DNA of 64,000 nucleotides from Sphagnum magellanicum (GCA_021904315.1 CM038918.1:5905349-5969348), one strand, 5' to 3'; shown: positions 1-12,695, counted from the stretch's first letter. Made by a program: numbers and translations. The notes: generated from the letters alone by a model not told the origin.

Positions 1-1302
1 CTCAACCAAATAATTATTTACTTCCACCGACAGGTGGAGTGTCTTGCTCATGTGCGTTTTGTTGATGCATAATCGCCGGAGCATTGGAGTTGCTGATACC
101 ATTGATATCTAATTACTCGCAGCTTCAGCATCCTTCTTCTTCCTAGCCACCTTCACGAGATTCTCAAGGTGCTCTAATTCCCCCGGTATCATCATTACGG
201 TCTCCATCAGTGTTAGGGAGACTTTCCTTTTAATGAAATGGGATAGAATCTTGGATTTGACAGATTCTTCCCGATTGACTCCTGCGCCTTCACCTACAGC
301 CTCAGGAGGTGGCATAGTGCCTGCTGGTGCCACTTCGACAGGCATCCTTCTTCTTGGTACCTGAGTGTAAGAAAACAGGTTCTCGCCCCCACATAGCCTG
401 TTGAGCTGATGTAGGGTCGCTTCCTCATCATTCAGCAGCACTTCCAGAAAGTTTGCTAATCCAGGATGCACCTTCCCATCCTTCGGTTTCTTCTAGCATC
501 TATCCTCCGAGTGTCCTAAACCTGCACAGAAGGAACACTTCATTCCACAATTCTCTGTCCTATGAGGCATCCCACATTTGGCACATTTTGGCCGGGGTTC
601 ATTAAGCCTTGGACATGCTGTGGCTAGGTGATCTCCTCCTTTACAGACCTGGCATCCTGCAGACATACTGGAAGAGGATGATGTGACAGGTCTCGGCACA
701 TTCCCCTTTAAGAAATTAATGAGTGTGTCATTCAAAACATTAACCTGCTTCTCCATCATTGTTTCAGCAATTCCTTCCTCATGTTCCTCCTTCAGAGGTT
801 CGTATGGAGTTTCACTGAGCTCACCCAGTACCCTCTCGAGCTCTGTGGTAGCACCCACTAGCTTTTCGATGTCAACGAACGTCCTAACTACACATAGTTT
901 CTGAATCTCAGGCCTCAACCTACCCAAAAATCGCCTCCTTTGTTCGGCGTCTAGTATCCGTCCCTTCTGGAACAATTTATCTAATCGCTCAAAATATTTT
1001 TGAACCCTCTCCTTGGGTTCCTGCTTGATGGCATCGAGCTTCATTCGTATGTCATCAGCGTCCACATTCCCGTACTTCTGCACGATCAGCATCCTCAATT
1101 CCGGCCAATCAGCTAGTGCCGGCTGTAGTCTCTTAAACCATTCTTTCACTCTACCCCGCAGGTTCAGCTTTGCAATCTTGAAGAGTTTGTCCGCATTCAG
1201 ATCGCGCACTTCAACGGCCATGGTGAGCCTCTCTGCCCAATCGTTGACATCCTCATGGTCTCGTCCCCAGAACAATTCATCCATTCCCTGTGGACTAGTC
1301 AT
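1..1302 (-). pseudogene. Ty3/gypsy gag and start of protease, interrupted by two in-frame amber codons, runs off the left edge
   Basis: Reading leftward from an ATG at 1300-1302, one frame encodes a 269-residue Gag. A retrotransposon-gag capsid-like region spans about residues 35-130, followed by an acidic stretch (160-185) and three zinc knuckles at residues 217-230 (CX2CX4HX4C), 240-252 (CX2CX3HX4C) and 256-269 (CX2CX4HX4C). A TAG lies at 493-495 right after the last knuckle Cys, yet the same frame continues for about 127 more residues to a second TAG at 109-111, then stays open to base 1. The final stretch (RLCINK, then VEVNNY) matches the segment just before the protease active site in the decayed relative at 29220-29310. 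Gag therefore ran into protease as one polyprotein. Apart from the two ambers the frame is clean, so the copy is young. Whether the ambers are mutations or read through cannot be told from one copy. Confidence 0.85.
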
Positions 1303-1455
1303 CTTGCAAGCACGTAATGATCAACAAACAAAAATTGCAACACCGCCTATAATCGCACAATCCCTCAACAGTAATCAGATGTCAACAGAATCAACAAGCT
1401 TCTCGGCCTCTGCAGCTCAGTTCTGACTTTTTGAAAAAGACAGGTGTCATCCGAG

Positions 1456-2112
1456 CTACACATCAAACTCAAACTGAGCTCCCTCAGCCACTGGTCTCAA
1501 AGGTTCAAAGTTGGATGGAAAAATAGAAAAGCACTGTTCATCTGTGGATTTTTGCTGGAATTGCCATTTCACCTCCGAATCATGCCACACTCTCCAGTTA
1601 TGAGGCGGGACCTTGATCCAGCATGTTCTACTCTGACTACACAATCCCCAGTCTGAAACAGATCTTCTACCCCAGGAATGTAGAATCGGGGAAAATGGTT
1701 AGGCGATACAAGAGACTTGGGAATCCAGATATCTCCCAACCTTGGCACACTACGCTGCCTCTCGGTGAATCCAGGACTTACTCTACGCAAGATATGAGGT
1801 GTAGTAGTATTGCGTCTGAAACTGTGAGATTGACATCCATCCCTCTCTACCATTTTTCACCTTCAACCAGACTTCAGCACGCGTATGAAAGCCGTTATGA
1901 GCTACCTCTACAGCTACGTCTCCGATTTAGGCTTCCTCTGGATCTATTCCTACGAGTATTATCACACCAAAACCCAGGAAGCGCAGCATTACTGCTCCCC
2001 TTTGTGGTCTACCCTGGGTAATCCAATAATCAAATCTATTAACAATTCGTTGTTCATGAATGTCTTGAGTTAGTTTTTCTGCTCCTACCTCATCTGCTCT
2101 AGATGAAGACAT
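1456..2112 (-). pseudogene. unrecognised ORF in the 5' leader of the Ty3/gypsy element, upstream of gag
   Basis: Between the primer-binding site and gag, the minus strand holds protein-like sequence that I do not recognise. It starts at an ATG (2110-2112, MSSSRADEVG) and runs 61 codons to a TAA at 1927-1929. The same frame then continues for 47 plausible codons (IGDVAVEVAHNGFHT onward, with a Trp-rich stretch) to a TAG at 1783-1785. The open reading then moves to another frame (about 1569-1800, containing IPKSLVSPNHFPRFY) and returns to the first frame for the C-terminus (1456 to about 1630, containing PPHNWRVWHDSEV). The intact form would be a single protein of roughly 210-220 residues with one nonsense change and two frameshifts. 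It could be a Gag N-terminal extension or a separate accessory protein. No zinc finger, signal peptide or membrane segment is visible. Confidence 0.45.
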
Positions 2113-2154
2113 GATACATTCTATCTAGACCGATATAGGCTTTACCGAAACTGC

Positions 2155-2173
2155 CGAACCTGCTCTGATACCA
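2155..2173 (-). promoter_or_regulatory. primer-binding site for initiator tRNA-Met
   Basis: On the minus strand this reads TGGTATCAGAGCAGGTTCG. It is complementary to the 3' end of plant initiator tRNA-Met, with one base missing after the first 12. It marks where minus-strand DNA synthesis would start and fixes the orientation of the left-edge element. The first eight bases also fit the end of the adjacent LTR as judged from related solo LTRs. Confidence 0.85.
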
Positions 2174-3124
2174 AAAAGGAGGGTGCACAATCTCATCGAA
2201 CACGCTGGCAACACGCAGATCCTCACGGATTGCTAATTCCTAATGTCCCGAAACTAAATCGTGGCGCCTGATCCTCAAACATATGCAAATTGCACTCTTG
2301 GAACATTCACCACTCTGATCATGGAACTCAGAACATTAAATCTTATTCACAGAGTACTTAGACTTGAATCACACTTCGATCTCCGCCGATCTGACATCAA
2401 TTGGAGAGCTCACAGGACTTGGTCCTTTCGACCAATGAGTCTGGGCACACACATGATCAGCAAAACCACAAACTTGTTTTATCCACAGAATGTAATAGCA
2501 AGACCATGACAGCGCTTTTCTTGACCTGAAGTTCATTTACTACAAATATGGAAAGTGCGAATATGTACAAAAACATCAAATGCACAGACAGCTGAGGGCC
2601 ATCCTCCTAGCATTGCTCTCAGATCCGCACAGTTCACACAAGCGATCTCAATTTGTCTCTGGTTCCTAGCCTTACTTTGCTACTTCTTCAAAGCTAAGCT
2701 TCCTGATGCCAATTCCAATTGCTTGACTGGCTACTGGCGCAGCGGAAAGAGTCTGTAACCAATCCAAACTTCTCAAAAAACAACCCATCCACACCTTGAT
2801 CTACACCTCTCTAAACATCTAGCACAATCTGCCTTCTTCTTTCACACGCCTGCCCCTCAAAAACCCTTCTCCTTGCCTCTGAATTGCCAGCTCCACTGCC
2901 GCCATACGTGTCCCACCGCCTCAAATCATGATTGCAACACCTCCCCAAACCATAATCGCGCGCCATCTTCTTCACGCGCCATGAGCTCCTCGGCCCTCCA
3001 AAAGCAGCCGCCATACATTCCAGCAGTAAATGGGAGTAATGCGCAGCCAAACCAGTGATGGTTGCAAAAATCAGGATCAGAAACAATGGAGCTCCACTGT
3101 GTGGTGACTCGCTGTTCGGTCACA
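2167..3124 (-). repeat. 5' LTR of the left-edge Ty3/gypsy element (LTR family A)
   Basis: Read on the minus strand, the repeat starts TGTGACCGAACAG (from 3124) and ends CTTTTTGGTATCA (to 2167), about 958 bp. Both ends were set by comparison with two related solo LTRs (12728-13776 and 42381-43287), which share the TGTRACC start and the CCCTCnCTTTTTGGT ending. It is clearly richer in G+C than the flanking DNA. The inner end overlaps the primer-binding site by about 8 bases, so the exact boundary could instead lie near 2184. Confidence 0.75.
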
Positions 3125-3814
3125 ACCCAATCCATTTAGTCATGACCAAAATTTTACATTGACAAAATTATGATCGCCATGTTGGAGTAATTGATTTTGC
3201 CCTTGAAAAAAGTTATTGTTTTGAATTGGAAGCTTGTTGAAAAACTTATGTTGACCCTAGATTAACCTTAAATGATCATGATGCTAGCTTGCTTTTACTT
3301 GAAAACTAATGTGATGTGATAAAGTTTCCAAGGTAAATAAATTTCCAAGACCACTTAGGGTAACATTATTGACAACTTGATGCTAAAATTCAATACATTA
3401 AGCTCATTGCCAAGGTGGTGTTTTCAAATTAAAATGTATAAAAGATGACATTACATTTGTAATTTTAAATTACATAATAACCAAAACCAAAAGAGGTTCA
3501 GATTATCAATCAACCATCAAGTTATTATAATATTAATGTACAAATATGGTTAATTATTGACAAGTTGATATTTGTGGAGTCATTTTTAAGTTAGAAGAAA
3601 AATGTCATAGCCAAAAAAAAGATTCCATATATAGTAACTTCATTTCTCCCCATGATTTTTTGGGTGAAACTTATTAAACAAACATTGTTTGTTATATAGT
3701 TGTATTAAAAAGAAACTTGATTATTAACATACATGACATCAATTTACACACCCTAAAGTTAAATTAACTAGATTATTTTTAGGAGTTGCAAAATTAACCT
3801 TAGGGGACAATTAT

Positions 3815-4570
3815 GATTGGGTGGTATTAAGGAACCACCTTCTTAGAATTAAAGGAAATTTTGACACAATTTAATTTAACAAAAAAATAAAAATTAATTA
3901 ATTAGTCTACTACTTGCAACATGTGAGCTATGCTTTCCTCACCTATTTAAACACCTAGATGAAAAATCATAAAATTTAGACACCTATATTATGTATTCAA
4001 AAATTGATTATTGACCCCATTCTTCACCCTTTATCTTTATGTGTCCTTGCATTGATTATGCTTTTTTTTCATGCTTATCCATTATAGACCTTGAAGAGTA
4101 TGGCTTCAAGTCATTTAAAAAGGAAAAAAAAAATACATGATAATTATACGTTTGTGTTATTCACATATGTGGCCCTTAAGATTCCTATTTTTGACATATA
4201 AAATTTGGTAACTAAATAGTAATTGCCCCAATCAAATACTTATTAAATAATCAAATAAAAGGGCGTTTGAGGTACTCCTAAAAATTAGAGTCCCAAAGAA
4301 AGCCCAAAAAGTACATTCATTTTGTGTTCTTGATTAGAGGAACCCCTTGACATGTTACATTCTTGGAACTTTTTTCTTGTGCATTCATTGTCCACATCAA
4401 AATTCAAATTTTTGTTGATCTAACTATATTTTCAAATACTAGAAGACTTGGGGATTGTATTCATAATTGTTTTTGATAAAAAAACTTTTTGTAAAAGTGT
4501 CTTTCATTATCCTAAAGTTTAATAGGTTTAACAAATTGAAAGGACCTTCCTTGTGGTACCACCTAGTCAT
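3815..4570. repeat. possible diverged third copy of the GGTACC-type TIR element
   Basis: The left end reads GGGTGGTATTAAGGAACCAC (about 3820), which matches the reverse complement of the right end of the 32907-33516 copy. The right end has CCTTGTGGTACCACCTAG (about 4552). The interior shows no obvious similarity to the other copies, so this may be a related but distinct element or chance. Confidence 0.25.
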
Positions 4571-5221
4571 ACTTGGGCCCCCTAACTAGAAGAACTTACC
4601 ATGGGTTTAACCAAAGGGGGATTTACCCATGTTAAAGGCCATTACCTTTCCATGTACATGATGTTTTTCATGCATAAACTTTCCATGTTTTCAATTCTAT
4701 TTTGTCCATAAGTGTAGAAGTAATTCTCAAAGATTTGCAACCAATTTACTTTTGAAATTCTACCTTCATGATGATGAAGGATGTACACTATTAGGCCCTA
4801 CTATGCATGAATTTAGGAATAGGCATCATTACAATAGATCAAGTCCTTTTCCATGTATTTTTGACTGAAATTTTAATCACAACAAACACCAAACACATTT
4901 GGAATTAGTTAAAAAAGATCAATAAATTACAATAAATAGTTGTTAATATGTTAGCCATCATAAAATGATGAAATGTGTGATGTCTATTTTGATCGACATG
5001 TTAATTTATGTGGCAATATATATTAAAAAGAAAATTAAAAAAAATTGAAATAGATATAAATAGAACTTCTATCAAATTTCAACATGTCATTGCAATGCTT
5101 GTATTTTTAATATTATTATTTTTGTAAATTGCAAAACTGATTCATCACCTAGATGTTAAGATTTGTTTTTCCTTTGGTAAGATTATTGATAGTTAGCCAA
5201 ACTTGTGAGACATCAAATATA

Positions 5222-5245
5222 TCACACACACACACACACACACAT
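5222..5245. repeat. (CA)n microsatellite
   Basis: An uninterrupted CA dinucleotide run of about 11 units. Confidence 0.95.
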
Positions 5246-5479
5246 AGCCACATTAGTTCATAACTAGCTTTAGTCATAATAATAGGATGTTAAAAATGAG
5301 ATTTGATTCCATGAGCCTCATCTCCACGACAATATGGTGAATATTTAACCACTTGATTATTAGTTTTTGTGATGAAAATTTTTGTAATCACATAAATATG
5401 AATGCATGTATTTATTGAATTTTGAGCATTAAATGTTACAATATAGTTATTTAAGTTCATAATAGAGTTAATTTCATGT

Positions 5480-5640
5480 GTAGGTAGGTAGTATGTACCT
5501 ATTTACCTAATTACCTAGATGCCTACATTATTATTTATGACCTACCCATTTACCCAATTGCATATTTATCTAGCTACCTAAATTATTATATATGGCCTAT
5601 ATATGTATTTATTTATTTATTACCTACCTAGCTTCATTTC
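5480..5640. repeat. degenerate TACC/GGTA tract
   Basis: Clustered TACCTA and GGTAGGTA words. This is one of many such tracts in the window. Confidence 0.7.
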
Positions 5641-5849
5641 ATTATTTGATTTAGTTCATCATTTATTTTCATAAATTTATTTGATTTTGTAATGAATTTA
5701 ATAATTTAATGTATTTTTAATAAAAAAAATCGTTTGAGAAATTTAAATACGATGTTTTGAATATCAATTGGGGTTATAAATTCAAATGTACCCATTTAAA
5801 TTACATATAAAATTAATTCTACATGTCAAAATTCTTGATCACTTGCACA

Positions 5850-5873
5850 TGTGTGTGTGTGTGTATATATATA
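5850..5873. repeat. (GT)n then (AT)n microsatellite
   Basis: About seven GT units followed by a short TA run. Confidence 0.9.
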
Positions 5874-6750
5874 ATATTTCATTTATAAGATTTAAGAAAA
5901 ATTTAAACCTAAAGACATGACATTAATTTAAAATGTTTATATCATCATTTCCAATGTAATGTCTTTGAATAAAATACTATAATTCTGTATTTTCATTATG
6001 AATTAATTTTATTTTATGTGTGAAAGACATAATTATAAATTCATAATTACATTTAATTATAAATAAAGGCATTGTACACATTATGCCACATAAAAAAGTA
6101 ACACATTTTAGACATGATGCCACATAAGAAAATAAAAGTAGCATCTATTAATCACAATTGTTGAATATGTTCACAATCTTAGGGGGTGGACATTCCTTAA
6201 AATTACAATTGTCTATCTTTGAAAACTCATAAGGGAAACACAATAATTTGGATTGTTAATTTCTTTTTTGAAATAGGCTCCATTATTTGCAAAGTGTTCA
6301 AAATTGCTGTAGATTGATGACATTTCAGACAAAACATTCAATTCTAGGGTGGAAATTCCTTATTTTTTTTCAAATGTCATTTTTCCTTATCAAATGTGCA
6401 CCATTTTTCTCAAAATTCATGAAGATTGTAATATTGATGGTTAAAAGGGAAAATTGAATTGAAAGTGGTGAAATTCATTTTTACAACACATTTTAGCATG
6501 TTTGGTTCAAACATGTTTTTGGTCTTGAAAATCATGAAGTGTGAAAATGTGTAATTAATAGAAGTTATTCATTTTTATGTGACAAAGAGCATGGATGCAT
6601 AATTTATGTCATGTATGATCAAGTTGTAGTTTTAAAATATTTAAATCTAAAACATAGTTGAAAATTGGGTGTGAATAATGTAAAAATTACGTTAATAGAC
6701 AAACACATACATGAATGTCACATGTCACATGTGATCGTTGGAAAAGGACT

Positions 6751-7087
6751 TTTACTTTGGTGCCCCTAGATTTTAAAACTATGGGTACACCCAATCATAC
6801 ATGAAGATAGGTCACCATCTTTGTCATATTTTAGTGACTAAATTTAGTCATGGTGTTAACATTAAGATTTCCATCTAGTTTTTCCATGGTTTAATGTTGT
6901 TCATAATATTTGTTTTGACTTTACCTTGTTGCCCTTGGCTCTTAAGAATACAACCAATCATACATGATGACAAATCACCATCTTTGTCATATTTTAGCGA
7001 TTGAATCTAGTTGTGATATTAGCATTATGATTTTTATGTAGGTCCCCCATGGTCCATGTATTGTTCATAATATCAATTTTGACTATA
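6751..7087. repeat. 169-bp tandem duplication
   Basis: Unit 1 starts at 6751 and unit 2 at 6920. Shared blocks include CCAATCATACATGA, CACCATCTTTGTCATATTTT and TTGTTCATAATAT in the same order and spacing. The units have diverged by scattered substitutions, so the duplication is old. Confidence 0.8.
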
Positions 7088-8889
7088 ACAAAAATTGAAC
7101 TTAGTCAAAATAAAAAAAAATAATCATGTTATTCAAATAACAATGACTCCACAATCATCTTAATCACAATTTAATAGCAAAAATGACATGTTTTTATTGT
7201 AATGCTTGGTGAAATTTCGTTATTGAACACATGATAATTTCATATTAAAATTTGAATTGATGGGATAATGTAATATTAAGTGAATGATGAATTTAAATTA
7301 AAGGTGGATCCTTTGTTCAAACCTTGAATTTTTTTGATGTTAATCAAAATGAGCCTTCGAGGATGAATTGAACATTGCTTTTAGAAGTGCTTTGAAAAGA
7401 TGACCAAATTTTTTTCTAAAGGTCACCTTGTTGCAAAAACTAATGTATATAACTTCATTTTCATTGGGAGACATTGGTAGAATTATATCATTTGGCTGAA
7501 ACACATTACATTACACAAGTATAGTTGTTTTGGGGAAGTCATTCTTTATATACTTTATGAAACACATGAGATAATAGGGTATTGTCTTGGTATATTATGA
7601 TAATAATATAATATTAAAAGAATATCATATTCCAACGGTGAACATTAAGTATAATTTAGGTATATTTTCATAATTGATCTTAAGCACCATATTTACATTT
7701 AAGAAAATTCTAGATTAATTACTTTAGTCTTTTACAAAACCATTTTAAAATGCCATATATGATCCACTTGTTATTTAAGTTCAAAACTACTTTAAATTAA
7801 AACCAAGACCTAAAATTAAATTGAATGTATTTTTAATTTGGATTCCTCAACATTCATATTAGTAATTTAACAAAATTGTTCATAGTCACTAATCAATGTT
7901 GGATAGTTTTCACAAATAACATTAGAAGAAATTTGGAAATTAACGACTCAAGTTTTGATTGGATTTTAATCATAAGGCACACTTGTGATTAGAAAATGCT
8001 TTAGTCACTTAAGACAAGTGCCATTGGGTGTTTGCACACTACAATGACCTTATATGGATGTCAAAATGATAGTTTTTTTTTGTATTTTTTAGATACAAGA
8101 AAATAAATAAAATGAAATTCATTGAATGGTAAAAAAAGGGATTCATTTATCTAAAGTTACCATAATCAACCTCCCAAGAATGAAAAAATCAAATCAAAAT
8201 CATGGATAACCAATAAGTAATGGATTTTATTTGAATTTTGCCCACATTTTTTGTCACACCTACAAAATTCATGGATATGGATTTTTATCTTACAATGTGT
8301 TAGCCTTATGTGTTTGAAACTTTGGGATATTGCATGAATTATGTTTAAGAAACTAAAGATCCATTGAATGAATTTGGAATGTGATTTTAATTTATTATGT
8401 TATGGACTTTTTTATATCCCAAAAATTGTAATTATTTTAAAAGCCCTTTTAAAAATTTAAAAATAATTATTTTAGAAAATTTTCTTTTGTGATATTTTTT
8501 ATATGTCTTATAACATCATGATTTGAAATTGGAAATGGAAAAAAAATTTACTTTTAAAATCATTTAAATATTCATATTTTAAACTAATTTTCAATTACAT
8601 TAGAAAAGGATTTTGAAAAGGGATTCTAATCCATTGAAATTGTGACACCCTAGTGTGCTTTCGCCCCATTGCACATTTAGTCACAAAAAATGCCATGTGG
8701 CATGGAAATCATATTAATAATCTCAAACCCTTGTGATTATAATCCATTTTTTCATCTAGTACCATGGATGAACATGAATATGATGTGGACCCCATGTAAT
8801 TTATGTGGAATTTGACTTTCCAACTATATTTGCAATTACATTTGAAACTACCTTATGGATAGTTGCATGATGCCAAATGTCCTACTTAT

Positions 8890-9390
8890 CTATAACCTGC
8901 CTACCTAGGTAAAATAATAGGTAATGTACATGTTCCTACCTTAGCCTACTAGGTCTACCTAGCCTAGTGTCATTTAAGTTTTAGGATACCTACCTACCTA
9001 CCTACCTAGGTAAAACAATAGATATGCACATAATGAGTGCTTAGTACCCTAGCCCAATTAGTTTAGTTTAATCAAACTTACTAGGGGTTTACCTAACCTA
9101 TTTAATGTACCTAGTCTAACCTATCATAGGTTTTACTTATCTTAGCTTAAGCTAGCTTTTAAGGTACAAGTACAAGGACTTGAACCTTTCACATCCATGA
9201 AGATAAACCAAGTCCTTAATCATTATTATATCACATGTAGACCTAGATCTAGGTAGATAGATTACCTAGGTTTACATACTAACCTACCTAGGTAGATGGT
9301 TTATCTACCTACATACTTAGCCTAGGTAAATGGCCTAACTAGTTATGTAGTTAGGTAGATTGCCTACCTAATTAGGTAAAAAATTCTAGT
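8890..9390. repeat. degenerate TACC/GGTA tract
   Basis: Repeated TACCTACCTAGG words in both orientations over about 500 bp, interspersed with CTAGCCTA and AGGTAGAT. Confidence 0.8.
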
Positions 9391-9779
9391 GACAATGATT
9401 CATCAAAAATGGTTTAGTTTGGACAACTTTAAGTTGCATAAATCATAGTGATCATTTGGGACAATTCTAGATTGGAGTCAAGTAAAGGGCATGGAAAGGT
9501 GTCTTTTTGAATATGTGTCATTGTCAAGTTTTTTTTCACAATGCCACATTTTCAATGCCTTCTCCACCAATTTGCATCTAATTTCTTCTCAATTCAATTG
9601 AATTTTAATCTAATTTTTGAATTGAATTTATTTTAATTGGAATTGAATTTAAATTCAATTCAATTTAGTTGCATGCAATGTCATTCAATATTTTCATTTG
9701 ATTGAAATTTAATTTTCACAAATCAATTCATTTTTTTCATTAATTAATCAATTGATTATTTATGGTAGTGTGTAGTAAT

Positions 9780-10015
9780 GTGGAGCCCAAGTAGGTAGGT
9801 AAGTAATACGTGCTTGTAGCCTACCTTAGCTTACCCTATTAGGCCTACCTAGCCTAGCTTAACTTGGCCTCAAAACTTAGTTGCCTATTAAGTTTACTTA
9901 GCTTACTTTAGACTATTTAATTTAGTTTAACATCCTAAGCATACTTATAACTAGCTTCTTACCTAGCCTACCATACTAGGTAATAATAGCTTTTCTAGCC
10001 TACCTATTAACCAGT
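9780..10015. repeat. degenerate TACC/GGTA tract
   Basis: GTAGGTAGGTAAG is followed by a run of CCTACCTAGCCTA-type words. Confidence 0.7.
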
Positions 10016-12695
10016 AAATGAACTTGTATAATTTGAATTGCAATAACAATTAGATGGCATGTGTCATTTAGTAATCTACATATAGTTGCAAACAAAATTG
10101 CAGAAACAACTTGGTTGTTAACCATTAATGGATGTCACCAATGGTGTAGCTTATTAGTTTTAGATTATGATCCCTTTTCAAAAAGTCTTGGGATCAAATC
10201 CTCTTGAGATAAAAATCGGCTGAAAATCAACCAAAAATCAACTAGTTTTTTAAATTGAAATTTTTTTTTCAAAAATTATATTTTAAGAATTCAAACTATT
10301 AGTTCTTGAAAAAAAAGTGAATTGCCCAAGACTAATGATTACCATGATTTTCACATGGCAATCAACAAACAAATATGTACAAGATTTGATAGACTTTTTC
10401 ATTGGGATCTTACATGGTTTTCAACTCCCTTGATTACACCCATATATTTTTTAATGTTATTTCAAAAAAAATGGAATTGACTTTCCCTAAAATATTGTCA
10501 TGCAAGATTGTAACTTTTTGTGGAAGAAAACTAAAGCACATGCTCACAATATATCTTCTCTTGCAAAGAACTAAATCAATTACCTATAAAACAAATGGGA
10601 CCACTTGTCTATATGAATTCAAATTTATAATTGAAAAAAGGAGCTAACTACACTTTATTGCAACAATGGTAAAGTAAACAATTTTATTGCCTTCCAAAGG
10701 ATAAGTGAAAAATATCATAAACTAGGCCTTGATATATTAAATATTATTCATCATAATGATGAATATAATTTTTTTAGATTTAGCCAAATGAAACAAATGA
10801 GGTGTCATTTCTCCAAAACCATGAGTGAAGATTTTGATTTGTTGGTTGCAAGCATGAGGATTGTTGTTGTTAATTAATGTTGTGAGAGATTTCAATTTGT
10901 GCACTTGTGTGTAGTGTGAAAATTTCAGCATTAAATCCAATATGCATTGCAACTGTAAGCAAATCAATCATTTTTTTCATTCAAGATTCTGAAAAAATGC
11001 ATTTTCTATGCATAAAAGGAGTTCTTGAACTTTTTGGATTGATGGCATGCATACACACATGATCATTGGTAGAATATTATCTTTGATGGGAGGAAACATA
11101 CCAAATGGCATCAAATTACGAAAATGTTGTTGTTTCCTTGACAAACTTGTAATATGTTTTTTCATTTTGGTAGGAATAGGAATACTACATATGTGATTAA
11201 ATTTCAGTTTACATTAGGATCATGATTCATGTCTAGTTAATCATTTCTATCTTCAAAATTATGTAACAATTGAATTTTAGTCACCATTAAGGTAAAAACT
11301 TGATCCACCCTAGTCCATAGAGCATAAGCATGGTAAAATTTATAAAAAATTGAGTGTTTCCATTTTTATCTTGTGTCATGCATATAACTGCAATAAAGTA
11401 ACATTGAAATGGATAGAAATATGATAGACTACCCTTGGTGCCCTTTATTATATTTGGGTGAAGGCACGTTACGATGACCCCTTTTGGGGTGTCACATTGT
11501 ATTACTTTCTAGGGATGTGCATGTTTAAATGTATCCCACATCAAACTTTTGAAAGATTTTGACAATAGTTTTGCATATTATGTTAGAATATAACACACGC
11601 AAAAGATTAGAAAAGAAACTATTTCATTTTGTTTTAAAAAATGAGCAATTCGAATATATTTGTGGAAACAAATGTAATATATTTATGTATTCAAAAACAC
11701 AAATATACTCCAAAAAACATTGGAATGTTTTTAGTTTTTATGAAAGTTGAAGGTATGTTGAGCCATATCATTTCACATAATATGAACCATGTTTGGATAC
11801 CATATGACTAAATTGAAAATTTTCATGTCAAGAAATGAGTTTTTTCCAGCAAGGATGTGATAAATGTGTAGTAAATTGAAATTTTAATAAATACTCACAT
11901 CCACATAAAAGATGACAAACATAATTATATGGGCCAATTTTTAATTTCATTAAAATTGAATATTTTAATGACTAATGAAGCCTTAAAGTTAATGGAATCA
12001 AAACAAGATTGTGGCCTTATTATACTAATGTATATATAAATATACTCATGGATCTTTCAATATAAATAATGAAATTTATTATTATTTTAAAAATAATATT
12101 ACTTGACATTAATTTTTGAAAATTGATTATTGTAGGGTCTAAAAACCAAAATTGATACCCAAAATTAAACGTACCATGCTTTTAGAACAATTATATTGTA
12201 TGTATTGTAATACTAGACCCAAAGTTGTCCCAAAGGGGGTCACTGTAGTGTGCTTCACCCATTTGTAAGAATCTACTTCCAAAAGATAAAAAACAAATAA
12301 ATAAAAAAAACTAGGCAAAAAGTATCCCCATTTATTGCATGGTAAATTTGTGATTTGGGAATCTTCAACATGTGATTGTAGATGAAAATTAGATTGTAAA
12401 ATCTACTTGTATTTTTAAAAATCTACTTTTACCCTACTTTTACAATGTGGAGTTTGAAAGTTAATGCATAATAATGAAAAAGTATTTCGTTTTTGATCAT
12501 TTAAGTAAAAATATTCCACATACAAATGGTTTATGATGGATTTTGTTGTTATTTTTTTTCTACTTATCAAGTAGACTATCAAGGAAATTTAATTGTCTAT
12601 TTTACCATGCTTAAGTTGCATAAGGCAACAAAATTTCAATTATGAAAAATTAAGGAATATATTACAAAAATTATGTTGTCCATTTAGGTAGTCTT

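Larger units (their letters stand above)
3125..12695. other. AT-rich non-coding repeat DNA, no gene seen
   Basis: Nearly 9.6 kb of low-G+C sequence with dense stops in all frames. The few 60-80-codon open frames (10402-10647 plus, 10737-10967 minus) have low-complexity composition and no recognisable motif. Listed separately are microsatellites, TACC-type tracts and a 169-bp tandem duplication. Positions about 7915-8037 plus 8690-8887 resemble the contiguous segment 14890-15185, suggesting a dispersed repeat split by about 620 bp of foreign DNA. Confidence 0.7.

Noticed and set aside
683-904. plus-strand frames opposite gag (also 1013-1426)
   Set aside because: They are antisense shadows of the well-supported Gag frame.
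10402-10647. 81-codon plus-strand frame
   Set aside because: AT-rich low-complexity translation with no motif and no codon-usage contrast to the flanking non-coding DNA.
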